Shown here piece after piece: positions 17,301 through 25,376 of a stretch of DNA of 38,975 bases. The DNA is from Actinomycetes bacterium (GTDB lineage Bacteria; Actinomycetota; Acidimicrobiia; Acidimicrobiales; JAJYXR01): assembly GCA_021801525.1 (NCBI GenBank), contig JAJYXW010000185.1, positions 1 to 38,975 of the forward strand, given 5' to 3'. The notes below the pieces were generated by a model, which was given only the letters and a program-made list of their open reading frames with translations, was not told where the DNA came from and made no database searches. Within the stretch, counting starts at the first letter, position 1. Each line of letters begins with the position of its first letter. A program made the position numbers and the translations under genes.

Positions 17301-18007
17301 CGGTCGACTACAACCGCCTCGGCGTCGACCGTGGGGAGCGGCTGCTCGACCTCGGGTGCGGCGGGGGGCGGCACGCCTACCAGGCGCTGCGTCTCGGAGC
17401 CCGGGTCGTGGCGCTCGATGCAGGACAAGGCGAGGTGAGGCAGGTTCGGGCGACTCTCGCCGCCATGGCGGTGGCAGGCGAGGTCGGCGAGGATGACGAG
17501 GCTGGCGTCGTGCAGGGAGACGCCTTGGCGCTGCCGTTTCCCGACGAGGCATTCGACAGGGTGATTGCGGCTGAGGTCCTCGAGCACATACCGGACGACA
17601 CCTCTGCCATTGCCGAGCTGGCCAGGGTGCTGAAGAAGGGCGGGACCATGGCAGTCACGGTGCCTCGTCTCGGCCCGGAGGCCGTGAACTGGGCACTATC
17701 CGAGGAGTACCACGACGTCCCCGGGGGCCACGTGCGGATATACCGGCGCTCGACCCTGGTCTCACGGCTGCGCCGGGCAGGGCTCAGGCTTACCGGCAGC
17801 CACCATGCCCACGCCCTCCACTCGCCGTACTGGTGGCTCAGGTGCCTGGTCGGTCCGAGCCGGGATGACCATGCTCTCGTGCGCGCCTACCACAAGGTCC
17901 TCGTATGGGACATCACCAGCTCTCCTGCCGTCACGCGCGTAGCCGAACGTGTGCTGAACCCGCTGCTCGGCAAGAGCCTCGTCGTCTACCTGGAGAAGCC
18001 GGCATGA
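17294..18007 (+). CDS. Class I SAM-dependent methyltransferase
   Basis: A 237-residue methyltransferase with motif I LLDLGCGGGRHAYQAL (about 17-32), the acidic ribose-binding residue in VVALDAG, QGDALALPFPDEAFDRVIAAEVLEHI (motifs II and III) in the usual spacing, then ARVLKKGGTMAVTVP. Such proteins methylate small molecules or sugars. The start overlaps the glycosyltransferase by 7 bp, and its stop overlaps the next start (ATGA), so the three are co-translated. The missing Shine-Dalgarno is consistent with translational coupling. The substrate is probably the product or acceptor of the glycosyltransferase, by inference. Confidence 0.88.
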   Translation: MLTVDYNRLGVDRGERLLDLGCGGGRHAYQALRLGARVVALDAGQGEVRQVRATLAAMAVAGEVGEDDEAGVVQGDALALPFPDEAFDRVIAAEVLEHIPDDTSAIAELARVLKKGGTMAVTVPRLGPEAVNWALSEEYHDVPGGHVRIYRRSTLVSRLRRAGLRLTGSHHAHALHSPYWWLRCLVGPSRDDHALVRAYHKVLVWDITSSPAVTRVAERVLNPLLGKSLVVYLEKPA

Positions 18008-19170
18008 CTGCCACCGAAGACGCCATTTTGGAGCAGGACGGCAGGCTGTTGCCGGCCCGGGTTGGGTCGGCGCGACCCGGCGTAGTCGCGAGGCGCAGCA
18101 CCGCGGCCGGCGCCGCGTGGCGTGTGCCCGACCTGCCCGGGATCCTCTCCGCCGGGGAGGTGCTCCTGAGTGCCGCCTCCATTGCTTCGCAGCAGCGCCC
18201 CGACGGCATGATCCCATGGTTCGAAGGCGGGCACTGCGATCCGTGGAACCACGTCGAGGCAGCCATGGCCCTGACCGTCGCCGGCTTCCTCGACGAGGCG
18301 CAGCGTGCCTACCAGTGGCTGATCGACACGCAGCTCCCCGAGGGGGCGTGGTTCAACTACTACCTCCCCGGAGCGGGCGTGAAGGATCCTCGGCTCGACA
18401 CCAACGTGTGCGCGTACGTAGCCACCGGCGCGTGGCACCACTACCTGTCGACCGGCGATGTCAGAGTGCTCGAGGAGATGTGGCCGTGCATCGACCGGGC
18501 CTTCCGTTTCGTGCTCAGCTGCCAGAGCGAAGGCGGGTCCGTCCTGTGGTCGATAGACCCTGATGGGCATCCCGGGCGCTTTGCCTTGCTCACCGGGTCC
18601 TCCTCGATCTACCACGCGCTCTCTTGCGGGGTGGCCTGTGCCGAGGCTCTCGGGCTCGAGCGTCCGGATTGGGAGCTGGCGGCGAGTCGCCTTGCCCACG
18701 CGATCGCCCGCTGCCCGTCGCACTTCGAGCCCAAGGAAGAGTTCGCTATGGACTGGTACTACCCCGTCCTGGCGGGGGTGCTGGGCGGCACCGAGGCTCG
18801 GCTGCGCATCGACGGGGGATGGGACACCTTCGTGATGGAAGGCCTGGGAGTCCGGTGTGTTTCCACCGGGCCGTGGGTCACCGCGGCGGAGACTGCCGAG
18901 TGCGTGCTGGCGCTCGACGCCATCGGCCGCTACGGCGAGGCAATCGACCTGTTGACCTGGGTGCAGGCGCTTCGCCGTGACGACGGATCGTATTGGACGG
19001 GCATGGTCTATCCCGAGCAGGTCACGTTCCCGGCAGGGGAGACCACCACGTACACGACCGCGGCGATCGTGCTCGCCATGGATGCCCTTGCAGGAGCCAC
19101 ACCGGCCGCGGGGCTCTTCCGGACCGACGAGCAGCCGGTGTCAAAGCGCGACTTTCCGGCCAGCCTCTGA
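18004..19170 (+). CDS. Prenyltransferase/terpene-cyclase-fold (alpha/alpha-barrel) protein
   Basis: A 388-residue soluble protein rich in Trp and aromatic helices: SQQRPDGMIPWFEGG, DPWNHVEAAMAL, DTQLPEGAWFNYYLP, DTNVCAYVATGAWHH, then ALRRDDGSYWTGMVYP and TTYTTAAIVLAMDAL. This repeated QxxDGxxP-W pattern is that of six-hairpin folds annotated as prenyltransferase/squalene-oxidase repeat or glycoside-hydrolase-like proteins. No DxDD or other cyclase acid motif is obvious, so a carbohydrate-active role is as likely as a terpene one. ATG 18004 overlaps the methyltransferase stop. It is the last gene of the operon and is followed by an 11-bp tandem repeat. Confidence 0.7.
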   Translation: MTATEDAILEQDGRLLPARVGSARPGVVARRSTAAGAAWRVPDLPGILSAGEVLLSAASIASQQRPDGMIPWFEGGHCDPWNHVEAAMALTVAGFLDEAQRAYQWLIDTQLPEGAWFNYYLPGAGVKDPRLDTNVCAYVATGAWHHYLSTGDVRVLEEMWPCIDRAFRFVLSCQSEGGSVLWSIDPDGHPGRFALLTGSSSIYHALSCGVACAEALGLERPDWELAASRLAHAIARCPSHFEPKEEFAMDWYYPVLAGVLGGTEARLRIDGGWDTFVMEGLGVRCVSTGPWVTAAETAECVLALDAIGRYGEAIDLLTWVQALRRDDGSYWTGMVYPEQVTFPAGETTTYTTAAIVLAMDALAGATPAAGLFRTDEQPVSKRDFPASL

Positions 19171-19173
19171 TCC

Positions 19174-19213
19174 GGCTCAGCCCTGGCTCAGCCCTGGCTC
19201 AGTCCTGGCTCAG
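19174..19213. repeat. 11-bp tandem repeat between convergent genes
   Basis: About three and a half copies of GGCTCAGCCCT (later copies GGCTCAGTCCT) lie between the end of the alpha/alpha-barrel gene and the end of the TylF-like gene, and run over the latter's stop codon. The period is not a multiple of three, as expected outside coding sequence. Confidence 0.85.
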
Positions 19214-19878
19214 TCCGACATCCTTCGAAGCACCCTCAGAGATCCGCAGCTCGACTCTTCGACGAAGGCTCCCGAGGACGTCGCTTCCCGCCATATCTCG
19301 TAAGGCGGACGCCCGCCGTCGGCAGGGTCGGGGAACACGTCGTGCAGGGCCAGGCGGCCGCCGGGGGCGATATGGGGTCCCCAGCCTCGGTAGTCGGCCC
19401 AGGCGGGATCCTCGCCGTGGCCACCGTCGATGAAGCAGAAGTCGACCGGAGTGCGCCAGGCCGCGGCCACCAGGGGGGAATCTCCCACGACGCCGACCAC
19501 GCACGAGTCGAGCGAGGCCGCAGCGATGGACCGGCGCCAGAAGGGAAGGGTGTCTATTCGGTGGGTCGAAGGGTCGACTACCTCGGGGTCGTGATGCTCC
19601 CAGCCCTGCTGGTTCTCCTCCGAGCCGCGATGGTGGTCGACGCTGAACAATGTCGCACCAGTCGCCTCGGCAGCAGCCCCTAGGTAGATGGTGGACTTGC
19701 CGCACCAGGCCCCAATCTCCACGAACACCGCTGCCCCTCCCCCCTGCTGCCCGGCGCGCTTCGCGGCCTCGAAGAGCGCGAAGCCTTCGGCGTCGGGCAT
19801 GAACCCCTTCACCGAGCGGGCGAGAGCGAACAGCTCCTCTAAGCGTGCGCCGCTACCAGTGCCAGTGCCAGTGCTCAC
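19210..19878 (-). CDS. TylF/CmcI-like class I SAM methyltransferase
   Basis: A 222-residue protein with the Methyltransf_24/TylF pattern: FVEIGAWCGKSTIYLG (motif I), LFSVDHHRG (acidic residue binding SAM ribose), VDFCFIDGGHGEDPAWADYRGW (Asp/His metal-site region) and LAPGG-like IAPGGRLALHDVF. Relatives O-methylate sugars in natural products and surface glycans. GTG 19878 follows GGGAGG by 6 nt. The first residues, STGTGTGSG, are a 6-bp repeat. It faces the glycosyltransferase/methyltransferase operon and may modify the same glycan. It is divergent from none of its neighbours; the GDT1 gene lies upstream on the same strand, 20 bp away. Confidence 0.82.
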   Translation of the reverse strand: MSTGTGTGSGARLEELFALARSVKGFMPDAEGFALFEAAKRAGQQGGGAAVFVEIGAWCGKSTIYLGAAAEATGATLFSVDHHRGSEENQQGWEHHDPEVVDPSTHRIDTLPFWRRSIAAASLDSCVVGVVGDSPLVAAAWRTPVDFCFIDGGHGEDPAWADYRGWGPHIAPGGRLALHDVFPDPADGGRPPYEIWREATSSGAFVEESSCGSLRVLRRMSD

Positions 19879-19898
19879 GGGGGACCTCCCGGTCAGAT

Positions 19899-20480
19899 CT
19901 AGAAGGCCGACAGCGCACTGTAGAGCGCTAGGGCGGCCAGGACGACGCCAGCAGCTTTGCGTACGGCGGCAAGAGGTACCACTCGGACAAGCGCTTGCCC
20001 GGCGCTCACTGCGAGAGCCGACACGCCCCAGAGCCCGAGTGTGGCCCCGAGGAGGACGGCGAGGGGATCGTGGTAGCGAGCTGCCAGGTTCGCAGTGAGT
20101 ATCTGGGTCAGGTCTCCCATCTCGCCGATCGCAATTACGACGAAGACGGTCGGGATCGCCCTTCGTGCGCCGCGGGAGCGCTCGGCCTCCTCCTCGCCCT
20201 CGTGCTCTTCCCTGGACTCCTTGGAAGCGAGGAGGTACACGGCGCCCGCGGCGAACAGCACTGCTACCAGAATCTCCAGGGCGCGGTGCGGCAGGAGCTC
20301 GAGCAGCCTGCCAGCTGCCACGGCGATAGTGCACTGGAGTGCAAACGCCGCTGCAGCGCCCAGCCATACGTGCAAGGGGCGGTAGCGGCCCGCGAGCACG
20401 ATCATCGCGATCATGGTCTTGTCGGGGAGCTCCGCTACAGCGATGAGTGCGAAGGCGACAGCGGCTGTGGTGATGCTCAA
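19899..20480 (-). CDS. TMEM165/GDT1-family cation transporter
   Basis: A 193-residue membrane protein with six predicted helices in two halves, each carrying the family signature: AELPDKTM near residue 17 and GEMGDLTQ near residue 118. The central loop is acidic (EEHEGEEEAERS). GDT1/MneA relatives export Mn2+ or exchange Ca2+/Mn2+ for H+. ELPDKT in place of ELGDKT is, to my recollection, common in actinobacterial members. The start is TTG 20480, whose TTGA overlaps the stop of the GGDEF-EAL gene and implies coupled translation. It shares a transcript with that gene and probably with the TylF-like gene. Confidence 0.88.
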   Translation of the reverse strand: MSITTAAVAFALIAVAELPDKTMIAMIVLAGRYRPLHVWLGAAAAFALQCTIAVAAGRLLELLPHRALEILVAVLFAAGAVYLLASKESREEHEGEEEAERSRGARRAIPTVFVVIAIGEMGDLTQILTANLAARYHDPLAVLLGATLGLWGVSALAVSAGQALVRVVPLAAVRKAAGVVLAALALYSALSAF

Positions 20481-22360
20481 GTAATGGACCCGTGGGTCGC
20501 TCCCACCGGTTCGAGCGTCACGGGGGACTCATGGGCGACGAGCAGCCCTGTCATCGCAGGCGCCGGGAGGGCTCGCCCGAAGAGGAAGCCCTGGACGACG
20601 TCACAGCCCATGTCCACGAGCACTTGCAGCTGGCTCTCACGCTCGACTCCCTCTGCGATCACACCAAGGCCCAGCTCGTGGGCAAGCTGAACCACCGCGC
20701 CCACTATCGCGCGGTCGTCCGCCCGCCCGTCCACGCCGGCGACGAACGACTGGTCGATCTTCAGCGAATGGGCTGGGAAGCGCTTCAGGTAGGCAAGCGA
20801 CGAGTAGCCCGTCCCGAAGTCGTCGATGACGATTCGCAATCCCAGGTCGTGAAGTTCTTCGAGGACCGCAATCGATTCGGATCCCTCCTTCACCAGCGTG
20901 CTCTCGGTCACCTCTATCGCCAGATGTACCTGGCGCCCGGGCGCCGGGGCGACGCCGGGAGGGATTGCCCGGGCGACTCGTTCGACCAGGCCCGGGTCGC
21001 GCAGCTGGTTGGCAGAGAGGTTCACCGAGAGCTCCACGGCCTGACCTTCCGGCAGCACACCCTCCCACGAGGCTGCCTGGGAGAAGGCCTCTCGCATGAC
21101 CCAGTCGCCGAGGGCGGAGATGAGGCCCGAGTCCTCGGCTACCGGTATGAACGAGTCGGGCAGGATGAACCCGTGCTCAGGGTGGCGCCAGCGCACCAGC
21201 GCTTCCATCCCTACCAGCCTGCGCCCGGCGCATGCGACGAGCGGCTGGTAGTAGACGAGCAGCTCGTCGTTCTCTAGAGCGTGCCGGAGGAGCGCCTCCA
21301 TCTGCATACGTCCCACCGCTCGCGCTCGCGTAGCCTCGTCGAAAACCTCGAAGCGACCGCGACCGCGTGCCTTGGCCTGCGAAGCAGCAGCCGCTGCATC
21401 TCGAACGAGGTCGTCGGGATCCGAAAGGCGGCTGAGCGCTATCGAGACGCCTATGGACGCGCCGCAAGAGAGGGACTTGCCTTCCAGCTCCACGGGCTGA
21501 GCCAGCACATGCAGCAGCCTGTTTGCCACAACGGCCACGTCGCTCGGGTTCTTCGACACTTCGCAGACGAGCACGAACTCGTCGCCCCCGAAGCGCGCCA
21601 CGGTGTCCCCGGGTCTCAGAGCGCTGCGAAGGCGTTGGGCGGCAGCGACGAGCACGCGGTCGCCCATTGCATGGCCTAGCGAGTCGTTCACAACCGTGAA
21701 GCGGTCGAGGTCGCAGAACATGAGCGCCACCTTGTCCCCCGAGCGGCTGGCGCGCGCGAGCGCCTGGCGGACGCGATCCACGAAGAGGAGCCGGTTGGGC
21801 AGCCCTGTCAGCTCGTCGTGGAGGGACATGTAGGTCATCTCCGTCTCGGCGCGCTCGGCCGCAAGGCGGTCGGTCACGTCATAGGCCAGTAGCTGCACCA
21901 CGGACTCACCGCCTTCTCGCAAGGCGAGAGCCAGCAGCTCCGTGTCGACCACGGCGCCAGACTTCTTGCAAAGGCGTACGGCCAGGCAGTCCGGGTGCTC
22001 TTGCCCGGGTCCTAGCTCGTCCAACCACGACGCCACCGCCTCGGCGTCGTCTGCATAGACGAGGTCGCTCAGGCGAGCTCCTCGGAGGTCCTCTGGGGAC
22101 TCCGAGCCGAGCAAGCGCGCCGCTGCCGGGTTGGACTCCACCACCTGGCCTTGGCGTAGGAGCACGATCGCGGTGCGGGTCAGGGCTGCGTATCGGCGCG
22201 ATCTCTCCTGGGTCTCGGCGAGGGCCCGGTTCGCCTCGGCGAGGGCCCGGGTCGCCTCGGCTGGCACCTCGTGTCGCGACGGAGCGAGAACCTCGGATCC
22301 AGCGGTGGTCCCGGAGGAGGCGAGGAGGTCGTCGATGCCTGCTTCACCACCGTGCTCCAC
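20477..22360 (-). CDS. PAS-GGDEF-EAL cyclic di-GMP signalling protein
   Basis: A 627-residue protein: a PAS-like sensor (about 60-180; LLRQGQVVESNPAAARLLG), a GGDEF diguanylate cyclase domain with the active motif FGGDEF (GGDEF at 258-262), and an EAL phosphodiesterase domain with EAL at 386-388, DDFGTGYSSLAYLKRFP and KIDQSFV. Both catalytic signatures look intact, so it could make and degrade c-di-GMP. No membrane segment is seen, so it is cytosolic. GTG 22360 is chosen over 22414 because AGGAGGAGG lies just upstream. A 21-bp duplication gives RALAEAN/RALAETQ before the PAS domain. It is coupled to the downstream GDT1 gene. Confidence 0.92.
   Translation of the reverse strand: MEHGGEAGIDDLLASSGTTAGSEVLAPSRHEVPAEATRALAEANRALAETQERSRRYAALTRTAIVLLRQGQVVESNPAAARLLGSESPEDLRGARLSDLVYADDAEAVASWLDELGPGQEHPDCLAVRLCKKSGAVVDTELLALALREGGESVVQLLAYDVTDRLAAERAETEMTYMSLHDELTGLPNRLLFVDRVRQALARASRSGDKVALMFCDLDRFTVVNDSLGHAMGDRVLVAAAQRLRSALRPGDTVARFGGDEFVLVCEVSKNPSDVAVVANRLLHVLAQPVELEGKSLSCGASIGVSIALSRLSDPDDLVRDAAAAASQAKARGRGRFEVFDEATRARAVGRMQMEALLRHALENDELLVYYQPLVACAGRRLVGMEALVRWRHPEHGFILPDSFIPVAEDSGLISALGDWVMREAFSQAASWEGVLPEGQAVELSVNLSANQLRDPGLVERVARAIPPGVAPAPGRQVHLAIEVTESTLVKEGSESIAVLEELHDLGLRIVIDDFGTGYSSLAYLKRFPAHSLKIDQSFVAGVDGRADDRAIVGAVVQLAHELGLGVIAEGVERESQLQVLVDMGCDVVQGFLFGRALPAPAMTGLLVAHESPVTLEPVGATHGSIT
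22214..22255. repeat. 21-bp duplication in the GGDEF-EAL gene
   Basis: Two 21-bp units (CTCGGCGAGGGCCCGGTTCG core) start at 22214 and 22235 and encode successive RALAEA heptads. The duplication extends a predicted helix before the PAS domain by exactly two turns, a length change that could matter for a signalling coiled coil. Confidence 0.8.
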
Positions 22361-22544
22361 CCGTCCCCTCCTCCTGCGAGCCGCTTCAACATGTCTTCCC
22401 CGCGCCTCCCGCACGCGGCTCCGGGTGCGCCCGGCACGTACCAGGTGGGCGTCGCGACTCGAGATGAGAGCCGTCAGCTTCCATTCTGCCAGCTCTCGCT
22501 ACTGGCCGCCCAGCGAGTCCAGCCCGCCTTGGCGGACCCTGCGA

Positions 22545-25250
22545 TCATCGGAGCACGGAGGTCGCCGCGTCCAGTGCCTCAGCGGTGCCGGAGACAAGGC
22601 GTGAGGCGAACGCGGCGTTGACTGCCAGGCGCTCGAGCGTCTGGTCAACGCTGCGCTGCCCCGCCGGCAACGGATGATCACCGAGGAAGCCCCTGATGTC
22701 GGCGACGAGGGCGGGGTCGCGGCACAGAGGCTTCACGCCCTCGAGCATCCGGGGCAGCGTGTTCGGCGGGAAGCGGTCGAGGAGCTCGTCGAAGTGCTCC
22801 TTCACCCGGTGCCACGTGGCCGGGCCCGAGGCGCGGTTGGCCAGGAGGAGCTGGACGAGGAATGGCGCGTTCTGGGTGCGCACCTCTCCCATGGCCATGT
22901 CGAAGGCCCGCTCGGACAGCTCCGGGTTCTCGAACCCGGCTAGGGCGTACAGGTAGCGCACCTCCTCCTGGGGAGTGGAAGCCCTGCGGTACAGGTCCAC
23001 GAACGTCTCGAACTCGGAGATCCCCCCGCAGGCTGCCAACGTCGCCACGATTGGCGAGGCGAGGTCCGGGTCGAGCGCGGCTGCGCCGGAGACGGCCGCT
23101 TGGTGGAGCCTCGCGCACTCCAGGCGCACGCCTTCGTCCTGACCGACGGTGCCGAGGAGCCCGAGCAGCATGGCGCGCAGCGTGGCAGCTCTCTCGGGCT
23201 CACCGCGCCGCGGCTCCCATCCTGCCTGCTCGAACGCGGGCCCCGCGAGCCTTCGGACGAAGCGCGCCAGGGCCTCTCGAGCGGTGCCGTCGAGGGCGTG
23301 GTCGAGGAATCCGAGCGCGCCGGTCACCTGCGCCCACACATCGGGGTCTTCCTCGCGGGCGAGCAGCGTGGCCAGCTCGAGGAAGCTCTCGATGGACGCC
23401 CGGCCTGCCACGGACGCCGCCCACGAGTCTCCGAGGAGATTGAAGCGCTCGAGCGCGTCGAGCTCGTGGTACCTGCTGTAGAGCACGGTGGCAAGGTCGG
23501 GGGAGTACTCCACCCTGTAGAACCCGGATCCCCATGCGTTCAGCACAAGGGCTCCCCCCGGCGTCTCGAGGGTCTCGGGTTCTGGCCCGAGCAGCATTCG
23601 CACCTCAGCGTGGCGGGCAGGCCAGCCCGGGCCATCGGGCTCGCCCGCCCCGGCGGGTTGCTGCTGCGTCGGTCCATCATGAGTGAGCACCCGACCGATC
23701 ACCGGGACTCGCCAGGCAGTGCCTATCGCGCTGTCCCCATCGGGGGGGGCGTAGCAGAACGGCTCCTGCGAGAGCAGGAGGTGGTCCTTGCGCCCAGGGT
23801 CTGCGGCGACCCTCACGAGCGGGAACCCACCCTGGCGGATCCACGTGTCCATCACTGCACGCACCGGCTCGCCCGACATGTCCTCGATGGCGTCCCAGAG
23901 ATCTTCGGTGTCGGTGTTGGACAGCGCATGCGCAGAGAGGTAGCGGCGTATGCCATCGCGGAAGGCGTCGGCTCCGAGGTAGCGCTCGAGCATCCTGAGC
24001 ACGCTCGCCCCCTTTTGGTAGGTGAGGACGTCGAACATTCCCTGCGCTTCTTCGGGTGGGCCGACGGGGTACTCGACCGGTCGTGTGCAGTGGAGCGCGT
24101 CGGTCGCCATGGCAACCTCGCGTTCGGTCCCGAAGCTCACCCATCGCTGCCACTCCGGCCGGAAATGGTCGACGCAGAGGAGCTCCATCATGGTGGCGAA
24201 CGCCTCGTTCAGCCAGATCCCGTGCCACCACCGCATCGTGACTAGGTCCCCGAACCACATGTGGGCAATCTCGTGGGAAATTACGTCTGCGACCCGCTCG
24301 AGCTCGAGTCGCGACGCGCGCTTCGGGTCGACCAGGAGAGCCGACTCGCGGAAGGTGACGCAGCCGAGGTTCTCCATTGCCCCGAAGGCAAAGTCGGGAA
24401 TCGCGACGAGGTCGAGCTTGCTCGCGGGATAGGGGATGCCGAAGAGCTCGGTGAAGAACCTAAGAGCGTGTGCTCCAGCCTCCAGGGCGAAAGAGGTCAG
24501 ATCCTCCTTGCCCGGGACGTGCACCACGCGGAGCGGGGTTCCGTCCACGTCGAGCGGGTCGGTGGCCACGAGCGGTCCGACGACGAAGGCCACCAGGTAG
24601 GTGGACATGGGTATCGTCTCGGAGAACCGCAACCGGCGGCCACCCGCCGGCAGGGGCTCCTCGGAGACCACATGACCGTTGGAGAAGGCATCGAGGCCTT
24701 CGGGCACGTCGATGGTGACGGCGAACACCGCTTTGGCATCAGGCTCGTCGAAGCATGGGAACGCGCGCCGTGCGTCGGTTGCCTCGAACTGAGTGGTGGC
24801 GATGGTGCGGCTGGCGCCCGAGGTGTCGATGAAGGTAGAGCGGTAGAAGCCGCGCAGCTTGTCGTTGAGGGTCCCTTGGAAGGTGATGGAGATATCCAGC
24901 GGACCGGGACCGAGCGGCTCCGGCAATGCCAGCGTCAAGCGCTCGGCGCTGGCATCCAGGGATATCCGGGCATCCCCACCCGGCGCCCCTCCCGGCCTCC
25001 CTGGCGCTCCGCCAGTTACGCGAGCCTCGCTGACGGCGAGCTCCGCGGCGTTGAGCACGATCACATCGACTGCCTCGGTTGCGTCTGCTTCGATGAGCAC
25101 TTCACCACTGAAGGTGCCGGCGTCGAGGTCAGGTGAGAGGAGTAGCTCGTAGCGGCGAGGCCGAACGGTGCTCGGCAGCCGGTGGGCAAGGGACGGGTCG
25201 CCAGCTCCGGAGGGGCGCGGCTCGGGGGAGTGCTCTGAAGAGGTGCTCAT
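22545..25250 (-). CDS. pepN: Aminopeptidase N (M1 family)
   Basis: A 901-residue M1 metallopeptidase that removes N-terminal residues from peptides. The exopeptidase motif GAMEN lies near 290, and the zinc site HEIAH (His326, Glu327, His330) has the third ligand Glu349 in WLNEAFA, followed by the transition-state Tyr region. The C-terminal ERAP1-like helical domain is complete. There is no signal peptide, so it is cytosolic. ATG 25250 lies 7 nt after TAGCCT, consistent with a leaderless mRNA; a GTG at 25286 is open but less likely. It is divergent from the PfkB kinase. A GGAPG duplication interrupts the first beta domain. Confidence 0.97.
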   Translation of the reverse strand: MSTSSEHSPEPRPSGAGDPSLAHRLPSTVRPRRYELLLSPDLDAGTFSGEVLIEADATEAVDVIVLNAAELAVSEARVTGGAPGRPGGAPGGDARISLDASAERLTLALPEPLGPGPLDISITFQGTLNDKLRGFYRSTFIDTSGASRTIATTQFEATDARRAFPCFDEPDAKAVFAVTIDVPEGLDAFSNGHVVSEEPLPAGGRRLRFSETIPMSTYLVAFVVGPLVATDPLDVDGTPLRVVHVPGKEDLTSFALEAGAHALRFFTELFGIPYPASKLDLVAIPDFAFGAMENLGCVTFRESALLVDPKRASRLELERVADVISHEIAHMWFGDLVTMRWWHGIWLNEAFATMMELLCVDHFRPEWQRWVSFGTEREVAMATDALHCTRPVEYPVGPPEEAQGMFDVLTYQKGASVLRMLERYLGADAFRDGIRRYLSAHALSNTDTEDLWDAIEDMSGEPVRAVMDTWIRQGGFPLVRVAADPGRKDHLLLSQEPFCYAPPDGDSAIGTAWRVPVIGRVLTHDGPTQQQPAGAGEPDGPGWPARHAEVRMLLGPEPETLETPGGALVLNAWGSGFYRVEYSPDLATVLYSRYHELDALERFNLLGDSWAASVAGRASIESFLELATLLAREEDPDVWAQVTGALGFLDHALDGTAREALARFVRRLAGPAFEQAGWEPRRGEPERAATLRAMLLGLLGTVGQDEGVRLECARLHQAAVSGAAALDPDLASPIVATLAACGGISEFETFVDLYRRASTPQEEVRYLYALAGFENPELSERAFDMAMGEVRTQNAPFLVQLLLANRASGPATWHRVKEHFDELLDRFPPNTLPRMLEGVKPLCRDPALVADIRGFLGDHPLPAGQRSVDQTLERLAVNAAFASRLVSGTAEALDAATSVLR

Positions 25251-25257
25251 CGTGTCG

Positions 25258-25263
25258 AGGCTA
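25258..25263 (-). promoter_or_regulatory. Candidate -10 box of pepN, leaderless
   Basis: TAGCCT on the minus strand is separated by 7 nt from the pepN ATG, with no Shine-Dalgarno. The 127-bp gap to the divergent PfkB gene carries a similar arrangement on the other strand. Confidence 0.45.
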
Positions 25264-25363
25264 CCGGCGCAGGCGGCGCCAGTCACACGCCGAAGAGGTA
25301 AGCGCCAGGGACAGCTCGGCCTCCGATCGTACGGAACCGAACGCGACTCTCCCGGTCCCGTAC

Positions 25364-25369
25364 TAGGTT
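25364..25369 (+). promoter_or_regulatory. Candidate -10 box of the PfkB kinase gene, leaderless
   Basis: TAGGTT is followed by 7 nt and the GTG at 25377. No ribosome binding site precedes the start, so a leaderless mRNA is the simplest reading. Confidence 0.5.
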
Positions 25370-25376
25370 CGATTCG

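Noticed and set aside
19899..20480. Defective first GDT1 motif (ELPDKT rather than ELGDKT)
   Set aside because: I believe this form is usual in actinobacterial members of the family, so it is not evidence of altered function.
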